DNA of 64,000 bases from Microplitis mediator (Eukaryota > Arthropoda > Insecta > Hymenoptera > Braconidae). The notes below the pieces were generated by a model. It saw nothing but the letters and a program-made list of their open reading frames with translations, searched no databases and was not told where the DNA came from. The DNA is taken from NCBI RefSeq assembly GCF_029852145.1, contig NC_079977.1, positions 2,604,001-2,668,000 on the forward strand, written 5' to 3'. Position numbers and translations under genes: made by a program. This document shows positions 36,051-47,070 of the stretch, one piece after another; within the stretch, counting starts at the first letter, position 1; each line of letters starts with the position of its first letter.

Positions 36051-36855
36051 AATAACATGGCAATATTCATACGAAAATTCTTTCCATGTGAGAATATAGA
36101 ACACGATTTTTATCCAACATCAACAGTTTAAGTAAACACGGCTGTATTCATTTTTTAAATTTCGCGGCAAGTTTAAAATCTAATGAAATTACGTCCTGCG
36201 GGAGACGTTAAATAAAAGGCATACTGACATTATTTTGACGGCGAATTACATTAACTAGAAAGCAACTATAATAAAATTTGTCATGTATTTTGGTGTATCA
36301 GTGGGTTGACGATGAAAAAAATTAATACTTTACTTTATAGTGGTATTACCACTTTTCTATATTGCGTTAAGAATAACGAGATTAATATTTAATTTAATTT
36401 TTAACAATAAACATTTTTTTTTTTTCAGCTGAATGTCAGCTGAAATATTAAAATTTTTTAAATATTTTTTACGCCTCGACCAGTTTTGGTGTTCAAGTTA
36501 ACGCGTGTAATAAAAAGATGTCATTTACTGCCAGTAAAATATTGTTAATATATTTGTATATTAAAATAAAATGCAACGAATCTTTTAATTACGAACTTCG
36601 AGAAAGTAATAAAAAATTTTGCAATTAAGTTAAATAACTTAAGCCGTATTTTAGGAGTAAAAAAAAAAATTTATAGAGAAAAATATTAAAGTTTTAGTAA
36701 AAAATAAAAGTCGAAATTACGCAACTTATTTTTATGTTGAAATGCTATTGAAATTTAGTAATTAATCGTGTATGGAATTTAATTAGTGCACTGGAAAAGA
36801 GTAAAAGTATGAAGCATAATAAATTTTCTTAGATTATTGACTAAATTTTATCGTA

Positions 36856-36988
36856 CACAGAACGTACGGATTCCTTGGCGCGAAAAATTTTTACTCGCCC
36901 AAAAAATTTGTCGCATTATCAATTGAAAAAGAAAACTTTCGTGGGGCAAGGAAACATTTTTTGTGCCAAGAAATTTTTTTTTTCTGTG
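36856..36988. mobile_element. Short MITE with CACAGAA termini and TA TSD
   Basis: CACAGAACGTACGGATTCC and GAAATTTTTTTTTTCTGTG are inverted ends, flanked by TA (36854-36855, 36989-36990). The arms include CTTGGCGCGAAAAATTTTT and its partner near 36950-36975. Confidence 0.65.
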
Positions 36989-37212
36989 TAGTGATTTATA
37001 AAATTTTTCTGGACAGTCTAATAAATTTTCCTATGATAAAATGCAATTAGGACACAATCGGCAAAAATAAGAAGACGAAAAAATTTCTTGTTGACTATTT
37101 CCTTATAATCGAGATGACTAGACAAACTATTTATTGAGATTAATATTTTTTTTTATTTTTCGGGTGAAATAGAGTAGCCTCCAAAAATAATTTTTTTTTA
37201 CTTAACAAATAC

Positions 37213-38261
37213 GGTAGCACGACTTTTAATCCGCGGATAAAATATCCGCGACAAAATATCCCTGGACTAAATATTCAAGAGACAAAAAATCCGTGACACA
37301 ATATCCTGTCGATAAATCTTATATAGAAAAATATATTTTATGTGAAAAAAAGGGCACAATACGATTTCAAGCATATGTGTTGATCTATTTTTAATATCAC
37401 ACACTCAAATTTTATGTTTAAATTAGAGCGTTTCAAAAAAAACCGAAATTTTTTTTTTTCTCGGAACCAGGCTCAAAAGTTTCGTGTAGATGCCAAAATA
37501 GGCCTCTGAAAATATGAGCCCTTAATATTAATATTAAGGTTGTCCGCATCGCACTTTTCGATTTTTCATAAGGATAAAACAGGAAAAAAATTTTTTTTCA
37601 TCTGATTTTTGAAACTAACGAACCGTAAATTCTCAAAATCGATTAGAAGACGATTATTTTTATGAGCTTGGCATTAAAATAAAAATAACTAGAAAACAAT
37701 GCGGAATTTGAATGAACTTTATTGAAAATAATTTGTAGAGAATAAAATTGTCTACAAAAAAGCTCCTATGACATTTTTTGATAAGTCTGATAGTTTTGCT
37801 TGAAAAGGAAAAAAATCTCGAAAGTTACTATAGATTTGACTTCCAGCTCCAATAACTTTCGAACAGATGGATTTATCAAAAAATGATAAGAGACTTTTTT
37901 TGTAGAGCATTCAATTCTCTACCAAAATATTTCATAGACATTACAATGTGATTTACGGTTCATCAGTTTCAAAAATCAGAAGAAAAAAAAATTTTTTTCC
38001 TGTGTTATTCTTATGGGAAATCGAAAAGTGCGATAAGGACAACCTTAATATTAATATTAAGGGCTCATATTTTCAGAGGCCTATTTTGGCATCTAAACGA
38101 AATTTTTGAGCCTGGTTCCGAGAAAAAAAAAATTTTTGTTTTTTTTTAAACGCCCTAGTGTAAATATATTAAACATTTCTGATAAAAGGGTACCGTACTA
38201 TTTATATTATAAGATATTTAGTCCGGGGATATTTTGTCTTCGGATAATAAGTGACAGTACC
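37213..38261. mobile_element. GGTAGCACGACTTTTAATCC MITE with 9-bp TSD, just upstream of receptor exon A
   Basis: Flanked by the exact 9-bp repeat AACAAATAC (37204-37212 and 38262-38270). The termini GGTAGCACGAC..AATCCGCGG and CGGATAATAAGTGACAGTACC are imperfect inverted repeats, with AAAATATCC / GATATTTTGTC behind them. Terminal pattern and TSD length match the GGTGTCACGAC elements at 15.1 and 44.5 kb. It is interrupted by a large foldback at 37424-38157 and ends about 155 bp before the exon A start codon. Confidence 0.82.
37424..38157. mobile_element. Long foldback element
   Basis: The left arm (about 37424-37630) and right arm (about 37960-38157) are inverted repeats of roughly 200 bp with few mismatches. 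Marker words: CTCGGAACCAGGCTCAAAA, CCTCTGAAAATATGAGCCC, TTAATATTAATATTAAGG and ATCGCACTTTTCGATTT, each with its complement opposite. The arms plus an inner weaker palindrome let the 734 bp fold on itself. Possibly Foldback/MULE-type. Confidence 0.87.
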
Positions 38262-38416
38262 AACAAATACGATAAATCAAAAATACATCAAATTTAAAAT
38301 TGAGATTCGGGATAAAATTTTTGACTAAATTCTGGTTATTTTTATAACAAAGAGATTTAAAATAAAATGAAAAATTTGAATGTTACAGAAAATGATTTGG
38401 ATATCAACAAGGTGAT

Positions 38417-41327
38417 ATGCATAAATATCACATCTGGACGGCCCTGGTGGCCGTGTGGATTATTACGATCACCAGCCACGCGAAAGAACAATTTAATTAC
38501 GACAATGCAACGATCGAAAGTACGATAAATTATCCAATAACTTACGAGAAATCAGTACCGCCACCGCATGATTTGTCATCCAGTTCGCTGATTCCGTTAC
38601 CCAGTTCACCGACTTGGAATTCCATTATTGCAAATAGTTACCGTATAAAAAATTTTAAAAATAATAATACCAACAACAAACTTTATGGTTCAACAATTAA
38701 AATTATAAATAAAAATTCTTCAATCGGTATATCGGAGCCAGATGTAAGAAAATTCGGGTCGAAAAAACGTTCGACGGTCAGTAAATTTATTGATGGAAAA
38801 GATTATCAGGAGTTATATAGAACTAGAGCAAACAAAACGAACCAAGGTGAGGACGGATTAAAATTATTGTCAAATCCATCGGGTGATAAATTTAAAACTG
38901 TTGACATTATAAACCCGAAAACGACATACGGTAATCCATTACCGGAACCAATTGATGGAGTGAGTGAAATAAAAAGTTATTTAATCGCATCCCCATCACA
39001 CGTTTCTTTAGCAGACTCCAGTAATAACAATAGCGATATAATAAAATGTTGTGTTCAAACGCCTGAGGAAAATTCAACTGATGTGAATATGCTAAAAGTT
39101 TCATCCCACAAAGTCACGTATTCAGAAACTAGAGTGAAAAGTTATAATAATAAATATAACCATAAAAATAACAATGGATACGAATTTGAGGATGTGAAAA
39201 ATAAAGGAAATAAAGAAGAAACTAAAAGTAAAATTGAGACACTAGAAGACAGACATTTTGATGCCCCAAGTGTTGAAGTCAAAAATACATCTGCTGATAA
39301 CACGTCAGAAATATATAAGAGTTTGTTGCTTTCGTTGCTGAGAAAGGGAAAAAATGAGGTTACAAGTCAGCGAAATTCATCAGATTTCGCGAATAATAAA
39401 GTTTTGAGCAGCGGAAATCATGTAAAATTGTTAAATATGAACACAAGTTTAAAGGGTATTAACCATCGGACAGACATCAACTTCCAAGAGCGAGTTAGCG
39501 TTAAAGTAACGGGAAATTTGTTGGAAAAGTTAGTACGTGATAAACCACAAACAAGCTTGGCTAATGAAAAGTCTCGAGGTAACAATCAAGAGTCTAGAGT
39601 GAAGCTATTTGTTACCGACAAACCATTTCGTCTAATGCCTCTTGATACTAGTCAACTTACTTCTTACTCAGATAAAAACACAACATCGATTTCGGCTTTA
39701 TCGAAAATCCACAGCAGTGACTTCAATGTCACTCTTCCATCGCCAATTAATTATTTTTTGAATAATAACAACAGTAAAAATAATAATGACGGCTATGATA
39801 TCGGATCCGTTAATAAAAATGATGAACGACAATTTTCTACTCGATCGTTCAATAGCGAGTCTGATAGAATTAATGAGACAAATGTTACTGCCGGTACTGC
39901 AACAACTTATAGCAGCCTCGCTATCAGTGCATTGGAAATCAATGAAGAGACAATGGAAAATTCCGTCACGGCAATTACAATCAAGGATAATAAAAATATT
40001 GGACGTATAATTAAGAAACAAGAATTTGAAATCAATACTCGCCTCTCGGCGAACAGTAATAAAGCTAATTGGGAAATTAAAAGTATGCTTTCACCAAAAA
40101 GTATTAATAGAAGACCGTTTATTTCGATGGAGATACTGCGACATAAAAAGTCGAGTAATTTAATGAATACTTCGGACAACAAGACAATGAGCAATGTAAC
40201 ATTTGGGGTTTCTGCTGACGAAACTGAGTCCAATGGAATAACAGAAAATATTTCTGAAACTATCTTACGAACTGACGAAAAGCGGCTTCCGAGTCATCTG
40301 CGGAATTTGGGTAGACCATCAGAACTTTTAAACCCACTTGACTTGTTGAATTCAACATCATTGTCCGTGGAATCAGGAACTGAAGCACGAAATTCGTTGC
40401 CACCGAAAGATATTTCGACAGAAGCTGGCAACCCACAAAGCTCGGAAATCAATGGCAGCATACACGAAAGTACCACTCACCCTCTTCACGCTCGTAATTC
40501 TGGTACTTTCCATCAAACTGACAGTGATCCCGGTTATTATGGAGAAAATGTTGCGTTTAACGATTATCGATTACAAGCTAGTAGACCTTTGACGGTAACT
40601 GAATTTACAACGGAAATAAGTCAAGTCGAACGTGCGAAAATGGGAATAGATTTATTGAGCAACGAAACTAAAACGACACCTCTGGGAAATACAAAAGCTA
40701 GTGGGACCAAAGCTATGGATAAATCGGCACTTTCAAGCTCTGCTAGCACCAGCCGCAGAAATGACTCACAAATTTTCAGTGAAAAATGGGAACATGGGTC
40801 GCTGTTACCACCCAGTGAGCAACCAAATGCCAATCAGACAATTAATGACGTGAATAGAGTTAATGCAGGTTCTACTATAAGTTCTACTAGCGCTAAACGA
40901 TTTGGTGAACAAACCGGTAAAATTGGAACTAATCACCAGCAAAGCGGAATAAATGCAAATAATAATTTAACGTATAGTCAAAATAATCCAGGGGTTGCTG
41001 GTGCTCGAGCTACGGGGTTTGATAAAGTTGGTATGAATGAAAACTCGAGTTCGGTTGCGGTTAATCAATGGCCAGTGAAACACAGCGCTATCGTTGAGGG
41101 TGATTTGGTGCTCGGTGGTTTAATGATGGTACACGAGAGAGAAGACACCATTACATGTGGCCCCGTTATGCCACAGGGAGGCGTGCAAGCACTTGAAGCG
41201 ATGCTATTCACGTTGGATTGGCTTAGTAAACGGCAATTTATTCCCGGTGTTAAAATTGGCGCCCACATTCTCGACGACTGTGACAAGGACACTTATGGAT
41301 TAGAAATGGCTGTTGACTTCATTAAAG
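38417..41327 (+). CDS. mtt: Class C GPCR (mGluR family, mangetout/mXR-like), first coding exon A with giant N-terminal extension
   Basis: First coding exon of a metabotropic-glutamate-type receptor. ATG at 38417 starts a signal peptide (residues 1-22, hydrophobic core WTALVAVWIITIT). Residues 23-883 are Asn/Ser/Thr/Lys-rich with many NxS/T sequons, only one CysCys (211-212) and a KKR (116-118); I see no fold there. Residues 884-971 are the start of the Venus-flytrap ligand-binding domain: EGDLVLGGL, then Cys914 and Cys955, the pair that forms the conserved N-terminal disulfide in mGluRs. The position that in mammalian mGluR1 is Arg78, contacting the glutamate gamma-carboxylate, is Ala925, as expected for the insect mXR subgroup rather than a glutamate receptor. 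The exon ends AAAG|GTAATG at 41327, phase 1; read-through stops at 41366-41368. A possible splice acceptor (GTTACAG) ends near 38390, implying a 5' UTR exon. Coding status is secure; the mtt assignment is moderate and rests on remembered family features. Confidence 0.85.
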
Positions 41328-41425
41328 GTAATGGATTATTTAATTGTTTATTCGAGATCATCCATTAGTCTAAAGCACCCCATTTTTCACGTCTGACTAA
41401 AACTGTTATGGTATAGACATAATTC
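41328..41425 (+). other. Start of the intron after exon A
   Basis: Donor GTAATG at 41328-41333 opens the intron. The in-frame read-through reaches TAG after 13 codons. No acceptor-plus-exon continuing the LBD was recognised anywhere downstream in the window. Confidence 0.6.
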
Positions 41426-42263
41426 ATGTGTATCTGAGATCCGAACGTTTTGCGCGAAACGAAATGAAAAATAAAAAATCTACTGGGTCTAGATTTCCAA
41501 AATGTTTCGCATGGGTGCTAGAATGTCAGTCGAAAATTGCAGCCGACCCAAACCACCCCTTAAGTCACCTTTGAGCAGTCGAATTATATAAATTTTGCAC
41601 GCCTCGGAAGCGAAGCGGAGAGGTTGTGCTTTATAACCGACCTGTCAAGGTCACACGATTTCCACTCATTAAAGTGCATATATTTTTTTTCTATTACTCT
41701 TACACATTATGAAAAGCACATCAATATAAAGCTGAAACACTAATAAATAATCCTGATACTTTTTTTAATTTATCTAATATGTATTAATATAAAAAAAAGT
41801 TCATTAAAAAAAATTTATCGTGGACGTCCATTAGTCTGTGGTTCAAAAAAACGGCGTGGTACGGATATCTCGAGAACGACTTGACGAAACTACTTAATTT
41901 TTTTTTCAAAATTTTCAGAAATAAGCAAAGAAGGTTCCTTTCGAAAATCACTACTGTAGGCCTTCTCATTTTTTTAAAAATAAATCATTACGGTTAAAAC
42001 CGGCAATCTTACATGTAAACAAACACACACTGCCGCCATTTTTCATTAGGAATGTTCTCCTTATTTATTTTTTTTTTTTACTTTTATTACCGTATATTTA
42101 CCATGGAAATTTCTATGGGAAAAGAGCGGGATATTCAATTTTATTCGAAATTTAACTTTTAAAAAAAAACATAACATGAGCTTTCGAGGCGTGCACTTTT
42201 GGATTTTCCAAATTTTTTTTTTAATTTTCGTTGCGCGAAAAACGTTCCGATCTTCAGTACATT
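41426..42263 (+). mobile_element. ATGTACCTGAAGATC MITE, third copy, interrupted
   Basis: Left part (ATGTGTATCTGAGATCCGAAC..TTTTGCGCGAAACGAAA) and right part (TTTTCGTTGCGCGAAAAACG..GATCTTCAGTACAT) belong to the same 210-220 bp family as 13790 and 21525. The copy is split by another element at 41597-42195. TSD is not clear here. It lies about 100 bp inside the intron that follows exon A. Confidence 0.78.
41597..42195. mobile_element. GCACGCCTCGGAAGC element nested in a MITE
   Basis: Ends GCACGCCTCGGAAGC and GCTTTCGAGGCGTGC are inverted with two mismatches. About 600 bp, no protein. Interior has TCTCGAGAACGACTTGACG and GCCGCCATTTTTC, the latter reminiscent of the CCCGCCATTTTT dispersed repeat. 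Confidence 0.65.
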
Positions 42264-42321
42264 AATTTATTTCAAATGTAACCATTTTCAATTGAGAAAT
42301 TTCATAAATTCGTGACCTAGT

Positions 42322-42741
42322 TCTGTCCTGTTGTGACAAAACGACGTATCTCGAGATTCGCTGTTTTGTCGTAATAAAGCTAAAAAGGTTTATTTAGTGT
42401 CACTTAATAATAGGGTATCATAAAAATTTTACTAATTTAATTAATTATGCCAATAATATTGATCAAATGTGCGTATAAAAGAAATGAAAAAAAAACGTAT
42501 CTTTTTTGCATTGGAAATTTAATTCTTCGAGTTAGAGCGTTTTGTCGTAACAATTTCATCTATTTATCAAAATAAGCAATAGTTTCTTACGATACAAAAA
42601 ACGTATCTCGAGTTACAACGTTTTGTCATAACAGAAATTAATTTTTCTGTTAAATTGTACTCAAATTTTGTTAAAACTTTAAACGCTATTTTCTCGAAAC
42701 TATAATTTTTAAGATACGTCGTTTTGTCATGACAGGGCAGA
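42322..42741. mobile_element. MITE with TCTGtCCTGT..GACAAAACGACGTATC termini
   Basis: Left TCTGTCCTGTTGTGACAAAA and right TTTTGTCATGACAGGGCAGA are inverted, continuing as CGACGTATC/GATACGTCG. Internally the motif CGTATCTCGAGTTACAACG with TTTTGTC recurs near 42540 and 42605, giving a tandem sub-structure. Confidence 0.72.
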
Positions 42742-42898
42742 GTTGATCCTTACCTACCCGCCAGGTTATGGAGTTTTTCGGTGCAATACCACGGATGTGT
42801 AAAAATAAAATCCTAAAAATGGCGAAAACACCATTTGCCTCATGGGGTTTTTCATGAAAATGGAAAATTTTGACCATGAGAAAAACAATATACTTCTA

Positions 42899-43420
42899 CC
42901 CGTGTAAAAAAAACCCGTTCTAGAAATGTGAGCTCCAAAATTTGAGACAATTCTGAGCTTTGAGTTGAATGATACTGAAGTTAGCAGACATCTAATAATT
43001 TTTGGATTTTTTTTTAGACGATAAAACATTAAAAAAAAAATTTTTGAAAAAAATGCACTTGTAGTTGTTTAAATTTTCTACATGTGGATATTTTCATATT
43101 ATTTTTTCGCAATTGATTTATTGAAAAACGAAAATTCAAAAATTTTTAAATATCTGCTTTCAGGATCATTTGAGTTGATCATTTTTTTAACTTTGAAAAC
43201 TTTCAAGAGTAAGAAGAATTTTCAACTGAATTCTTCTTAGAAACGTTTTTCTGAATTATCAGAGCGAAAGTAATTCGAGTTACGAAAATTTTGTGACTTT
43301 TTATAAGAACTTTTCAAAAACGAAGCCTGGGGATTAAATTTTTTTGAAGTTCAAAAAAAGATCAACTCCAAATTCTGTCTCAAATTTCGAAGTTCACTCC
43401 TATGAATTTTTTTTGCATGA
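42899..43420. mobile_element. CCCGTGTAAAAAAA element with diverged arms, interrupted
   Basis: Left CCCGTGTAAAAAAAACCCG..GTGAGCTCCAAAATTTGAG and right CTCAAATTTCGAAGTTCAC..AATTTTTTTTGCATG are imperfect inverted repeats of about 75 bp. Same terminal type as the foldbacks at 7556 and 54442, more decayed. Split by the MITE at 42969-43169. Confidence 0.6.
42969..43169 (+). mobile_element. ATGATACTGAAG MITE with 9-bp TSD
   Basis: From ATGATACTGAAGTTAGCAGA to GCTTTCAGGATCAT, flanked by the exact 9-bp repeat TTGAGTTGA (42960-42968 and 43170-43178). Interior: ATAATTTTTGGATTTTTTTT, then AAATTTTCTACATGTGGAT. Same family as 49066, 50049 and the array at 58235-59224. Confidence 0.87.
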
Positions 43421-44464
43421 ACAATTACTTTTTGTCACAGGGTTTTAATATTTGTTCGCACTTTGAACCTGCGGTAGACCTCACGAATGTACACACGACT
43501 GAATTCAGAAATATTTATATTCTTTTGAAGTATACTGAAGCAAAAAATATATATTTATCTGCCTAAAAGGTTTCATCAATAATTCTCTTTTTTTTTTTTC
43601 TTTTTTTTTCCATCGAGGTTCTTTATGTAATCCCTAAAAAGATTTACTTTACATAAAAGTCTGACCTATCTATCAATATGTATTAAAATTCTAAAAGAAA
43701 AAAAAACCATCGGAGCGTTAAAAAATATGTATGCATATACATACAAACGGTTATTTTATCAAATTTATCCCTCTATTTTTTTTTTTTTTTTTTTCATTGA
43801 CTTTGCGATACGGGTTTAAAAACTTCAATTTCATTATTTTTTATCTAGAATGGCCATTTTTTTTAGTAATCAAACATTTGACAACTCGATGGTATTTCCA
43901 GTAATGAAACGAAGACATTTCGCTCGGGATTTGATCTGTCAGCGCATCGTTTAACTAGATTTTCATTAAGATATTTAACATCGCTGTTATATTCTGTCGT
44001 TTATAGCGCAGAATTTCTCGTAAAAAAAACGTTCTATGACGTCCGTGTTGTAACTTTACACGGCTTTGTGCAACAGAATAACAACGTCACGTTAAATTTC
44101 CTATCTCTGCATTTTTGAAAAATTGCAAGTAAGAAACGGGGGCTTAAAAAATTTCCCATATGGTGGGAGACGAAATAGAAAATCGATGGACAATTTGAAC
44201 TCACCGTTGCTGGAAACATTCTTATCGACGACACGACTTTGTATCAGCGGTAAATGTCATGATATTACTTAGTCGAGGCTGGTTAGAGAGGCTGCAAGTA
44301 GTAGAGGTCGATGTTATCGGCAGACGGATGTTTATCTTCGCTGACTTACTCATCTGAAACTTAAAATTTCCTTCCACTTATTCAATAGATCTCATTATTA
44401 GGGACAATAAAAAAAAATAATAAAGACTTTCTACGACTGGGATAATTTCGTTAATTTAATTTAT
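43421..44464. other. Gene-free stretch
   Basis: No gene or bounded mobile element seen. Long T and A runs at 43588-43610 and 43776-43795. Confidence 0.4.
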
Positions 44465-44676
44465 GGTGTCATGACTAAATATTTGACCCTAAATATCTAA
44501 CGTCAAAATATCTAAGAAATTAGATCTAATCCAAAAATATCTTGTATCATAATAAAATTAAAACCTGATCTTAAACCAAAAACGATGATCGTTGATTAAA
44601 ATATTTTGTCATTAGATCTTTTGTCGTCAGATATTTTAAATTAGATATTTTGAATTAGTTATTTAGTCATGTAACC
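44465..44676 (+). mobile_element. GGTGTCACGACTAAATA MITE, copy 2
   Basis: Same length and nearly same sequence as 15139-15350, from GGTGTCATGACTAAATATTT to AGTCATGTAACC. Flanks TAATTTAT and GAATTTAT agree at 7 of 8 positions, a slightly decayed target duplication. Confidence 0.85.
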
Positions 44677-44737
44677 GAATTTATTGTGGAATATAAGCAG
44701 CTTTTATTGAAGACATAGTTTTATACTCTTACTCTTA

Positions 44738-45056
44738 CTCTGATAGCACGAGTTGCTAGTCAAAAAGTTGGTATTCATTATTTTGCGACCAACTTGACGA
44801 AAACTCTAGCTTTTGCAACTTTTGGCTACAGGTTGCTGTCAACTTTCTGAAAAAGTTGGCGCCAGTGAAGAGCAATTCGAAGGCAGCTTTCTGAGAAAAT
44901 TGAAGGCAACTTTCCGTCAACTTATGGATTGCCAAATTTTGGCCATCAACTTTCTCAGAAAGTGTAACAACTTTGGAAATACTAGCTTTTGCCAACTTGA
45001 CGTCTCGTTACGGCTGTTAGTTTGACGCCAGTTTCTCGTCAACTTGGCTATCAGTG
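44738..45056. mobile_element. CTCTGATAGC MITE, AAGTTG-rich, TA TSD
   Basis: Inverted ends CTCTGATAGC and GCTATCAGTG, flanked by TA (44736-44737, 45057-45058). Interior repeats CAACTTTCTGAAAAAGTTG-type palindromes. ORFs on both strands across it are products of these repeats. Confidence 0.7.
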
Positions 45057-45060
45057 TATT

Positions 45061-45436
45061 CCCTGATTAAACAACTGAATTCGATCGAATTAAATTTTTA
45101 ATTCTGTTTAATTCAGATAAATTCGCTTAATTCGGGACCTGATTCAAAAATTAATTCTGTCTAATTCGGCAGGAAAACCAGAATTTGTCCAAATTAAAAC
45201 GAACTTAAATAATTTTATTCGGTTTAATTCTGATTAGTTCGGAAATTATTCTTCAATTTCTGGTTCTGAATCCGAATTAAACTGAATTAAAACGAATTTG
45301 AAATTTTTAAATCGGTTTTATTCTGTTTAATTCAAATTCAAATTTTCAATTCAGTTGAATTCTGTTTTGCAGAATTCGACAGAATATAACAGAATCAAAA
45401 TTTTTAATTCGGTCGAATCCAGTTGTTTAATCAGGG
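45061..45436. mobile_element. CCCTGATTAAACAACTG MITE
   Basis: Inverted ends CCCTGATTAAACAACTGAAT and AGTTGTTTAATCAGGG. Interior consists of TTAATTCTGTTTAATTC and TTCGGTTTAATTCTG words, and is itself loosely palindromic. It lies 4 bp after the preceding MITE. TSD not resolved. Confidence 0.78.
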
Positions 45437-46362
45437 CTTGCAAAGTATTTTATTAAATATCAATATCACAAAGATGCGGATAGAAAAAAATGATAAAATT
45501 CTGGGAGCAGTAATTTTTTTATTGTCTATAAAATTATTTTGGATTAGAGCAATTAGTAGAAAATGAAAAAAAACTACAATATTGTTACAGATGCTGCGGG
45601 TAAATTTTTTCTGATCGATCTATTTTCGACTCATTTTTTTTTTACGTCCTAGTGGCTTTCAAAAACTCAAAAGTTGTATAATTTTCCAAAAAAGATTTTA
45701 GCTTTTTTAGCCCACGGGGGAAAAAATGGCGTCTATTCAAATATACCCTTATATTTTGTATAAAAAAAATTTATTGATCTGCTTTGAGTCAATTAGCGAA
45801 AAAAAATTTCTACGCCCTCAGGGGACTTGAATAGAACCTTTTGCTAGAATGTCCTTGTGACATCTGTAATGTGATATATTAAGAGACGTTTTTGATGTCT
45901 GTATACTGTATAGACAAGCCATTAAATTTCACGAGCATACAAAATTGTTAGTTTTTTTATTTAATGATTTTATCGAACATGAATAAATTTATCAAGACTA
46001 ATTATTACTTAGGTAAACATAAATATTCAAAGTAAGTCATGAAGTAAAAACAAGAGCTCATTAAGTCGGTAGAGGTAGTTTATTGTTAGGTAGAGTGTCA
46101 TAGAAAACGACCGAAATAATGAGATTTTGTGCGGCATTAATAGATGGTAATTTGTCAATCCGTCACTTTAAGCTAACTTACTACAACAACCATTTTTCAA
46201 TCTTTATCGCACTACTTCTCACGAACAAATTTAATCTCTGTGTTACAATCAAGCTTTATTATATAACATATAATCATAAAATCGAAGTAATGTAACGTTT
46301 TTTACATATTATACTTTTATGACGCAACCGTAATCTATACCATCTTTCAATACTGAAAATTT
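45437..46362. other. Gene-free stretch
   Basis: No gene or bounded mobile element seen. Confidence 0.4.
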
Positions 46363-47070
46363 TTAACTTCCTGCTAAGAAAATTGAAAATTTTCAAAAAT
46401 TCGGGAAGTTATTGGTTTCGGTCCGATTTGCAAAAACCAAATTTCTATCAGATTTTGACGTCTTGAGGTTCTAGTACGTACGTACGTATGTATGTAAATA
46501 TTCATAACTCTTGAACGGATAAACCGATTTTGATCTTTGAGGTGTCATTCGACGCGGCTTGTTAATATCTTGAAGCTGTAAAAATTTGAGCTTAATCGGT
46601 AGGGTGCGTTCGGAGATATTTCAAAAATAAAATTTTTTCAAAAATGTTTTATTTGGATAACTTTTAATTTGCTTAATGGATTGGTTCCAAAATCTAATCA
46701 GCTCTAAAACTTTATAAGCCGCGTCGAATGTCACCTCAACCATCAAAATCGGTTAATTCGTTCAAGTGAAACCGTTGACGAAAGAATTCAAAAAAAACTT
46801 TTTTTTGTTTTTTTGAAATTTCTCAAAAACGACTGGATAAATCAATTTCAAAATTCGATCAGCTTGAGAACTTGATAAAACACGCCGATTGCCGCCTCAA
46901 CCATCAAAATCGGTTAATTCGTTCGCGAGATATCGTGGGAGAAAAAAATGCTCAAAAATGGTTTTTTACAAAACAATGGCATACAAAAGTATTTGCGAGC
47001 TCGAAGAGCTCGAAAACAGCGGGAAGTTTTGGGGCTGGCCCGCAGGGTCAACTTATAGACCGATTTTTTT
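46363..47070 (-). repeat. Dispersed 0.8-kb repeat with AACCGATTTTGATGG motifs, copy 2 (inverted)
   Basis: Reverse-orientation copy of 31683-32486, running from TTAACTTCCTGCTAAGAAAA to GCCCGCAGGGTCAAC..AGACCGAT. It contains the matching CGTACGTACGTATGTATG microsatellite and CGACGCGGCTT. ORFs here (46872-47206) are mirrored by ones in the other copy but carry no domain. Confidence 0.72.
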
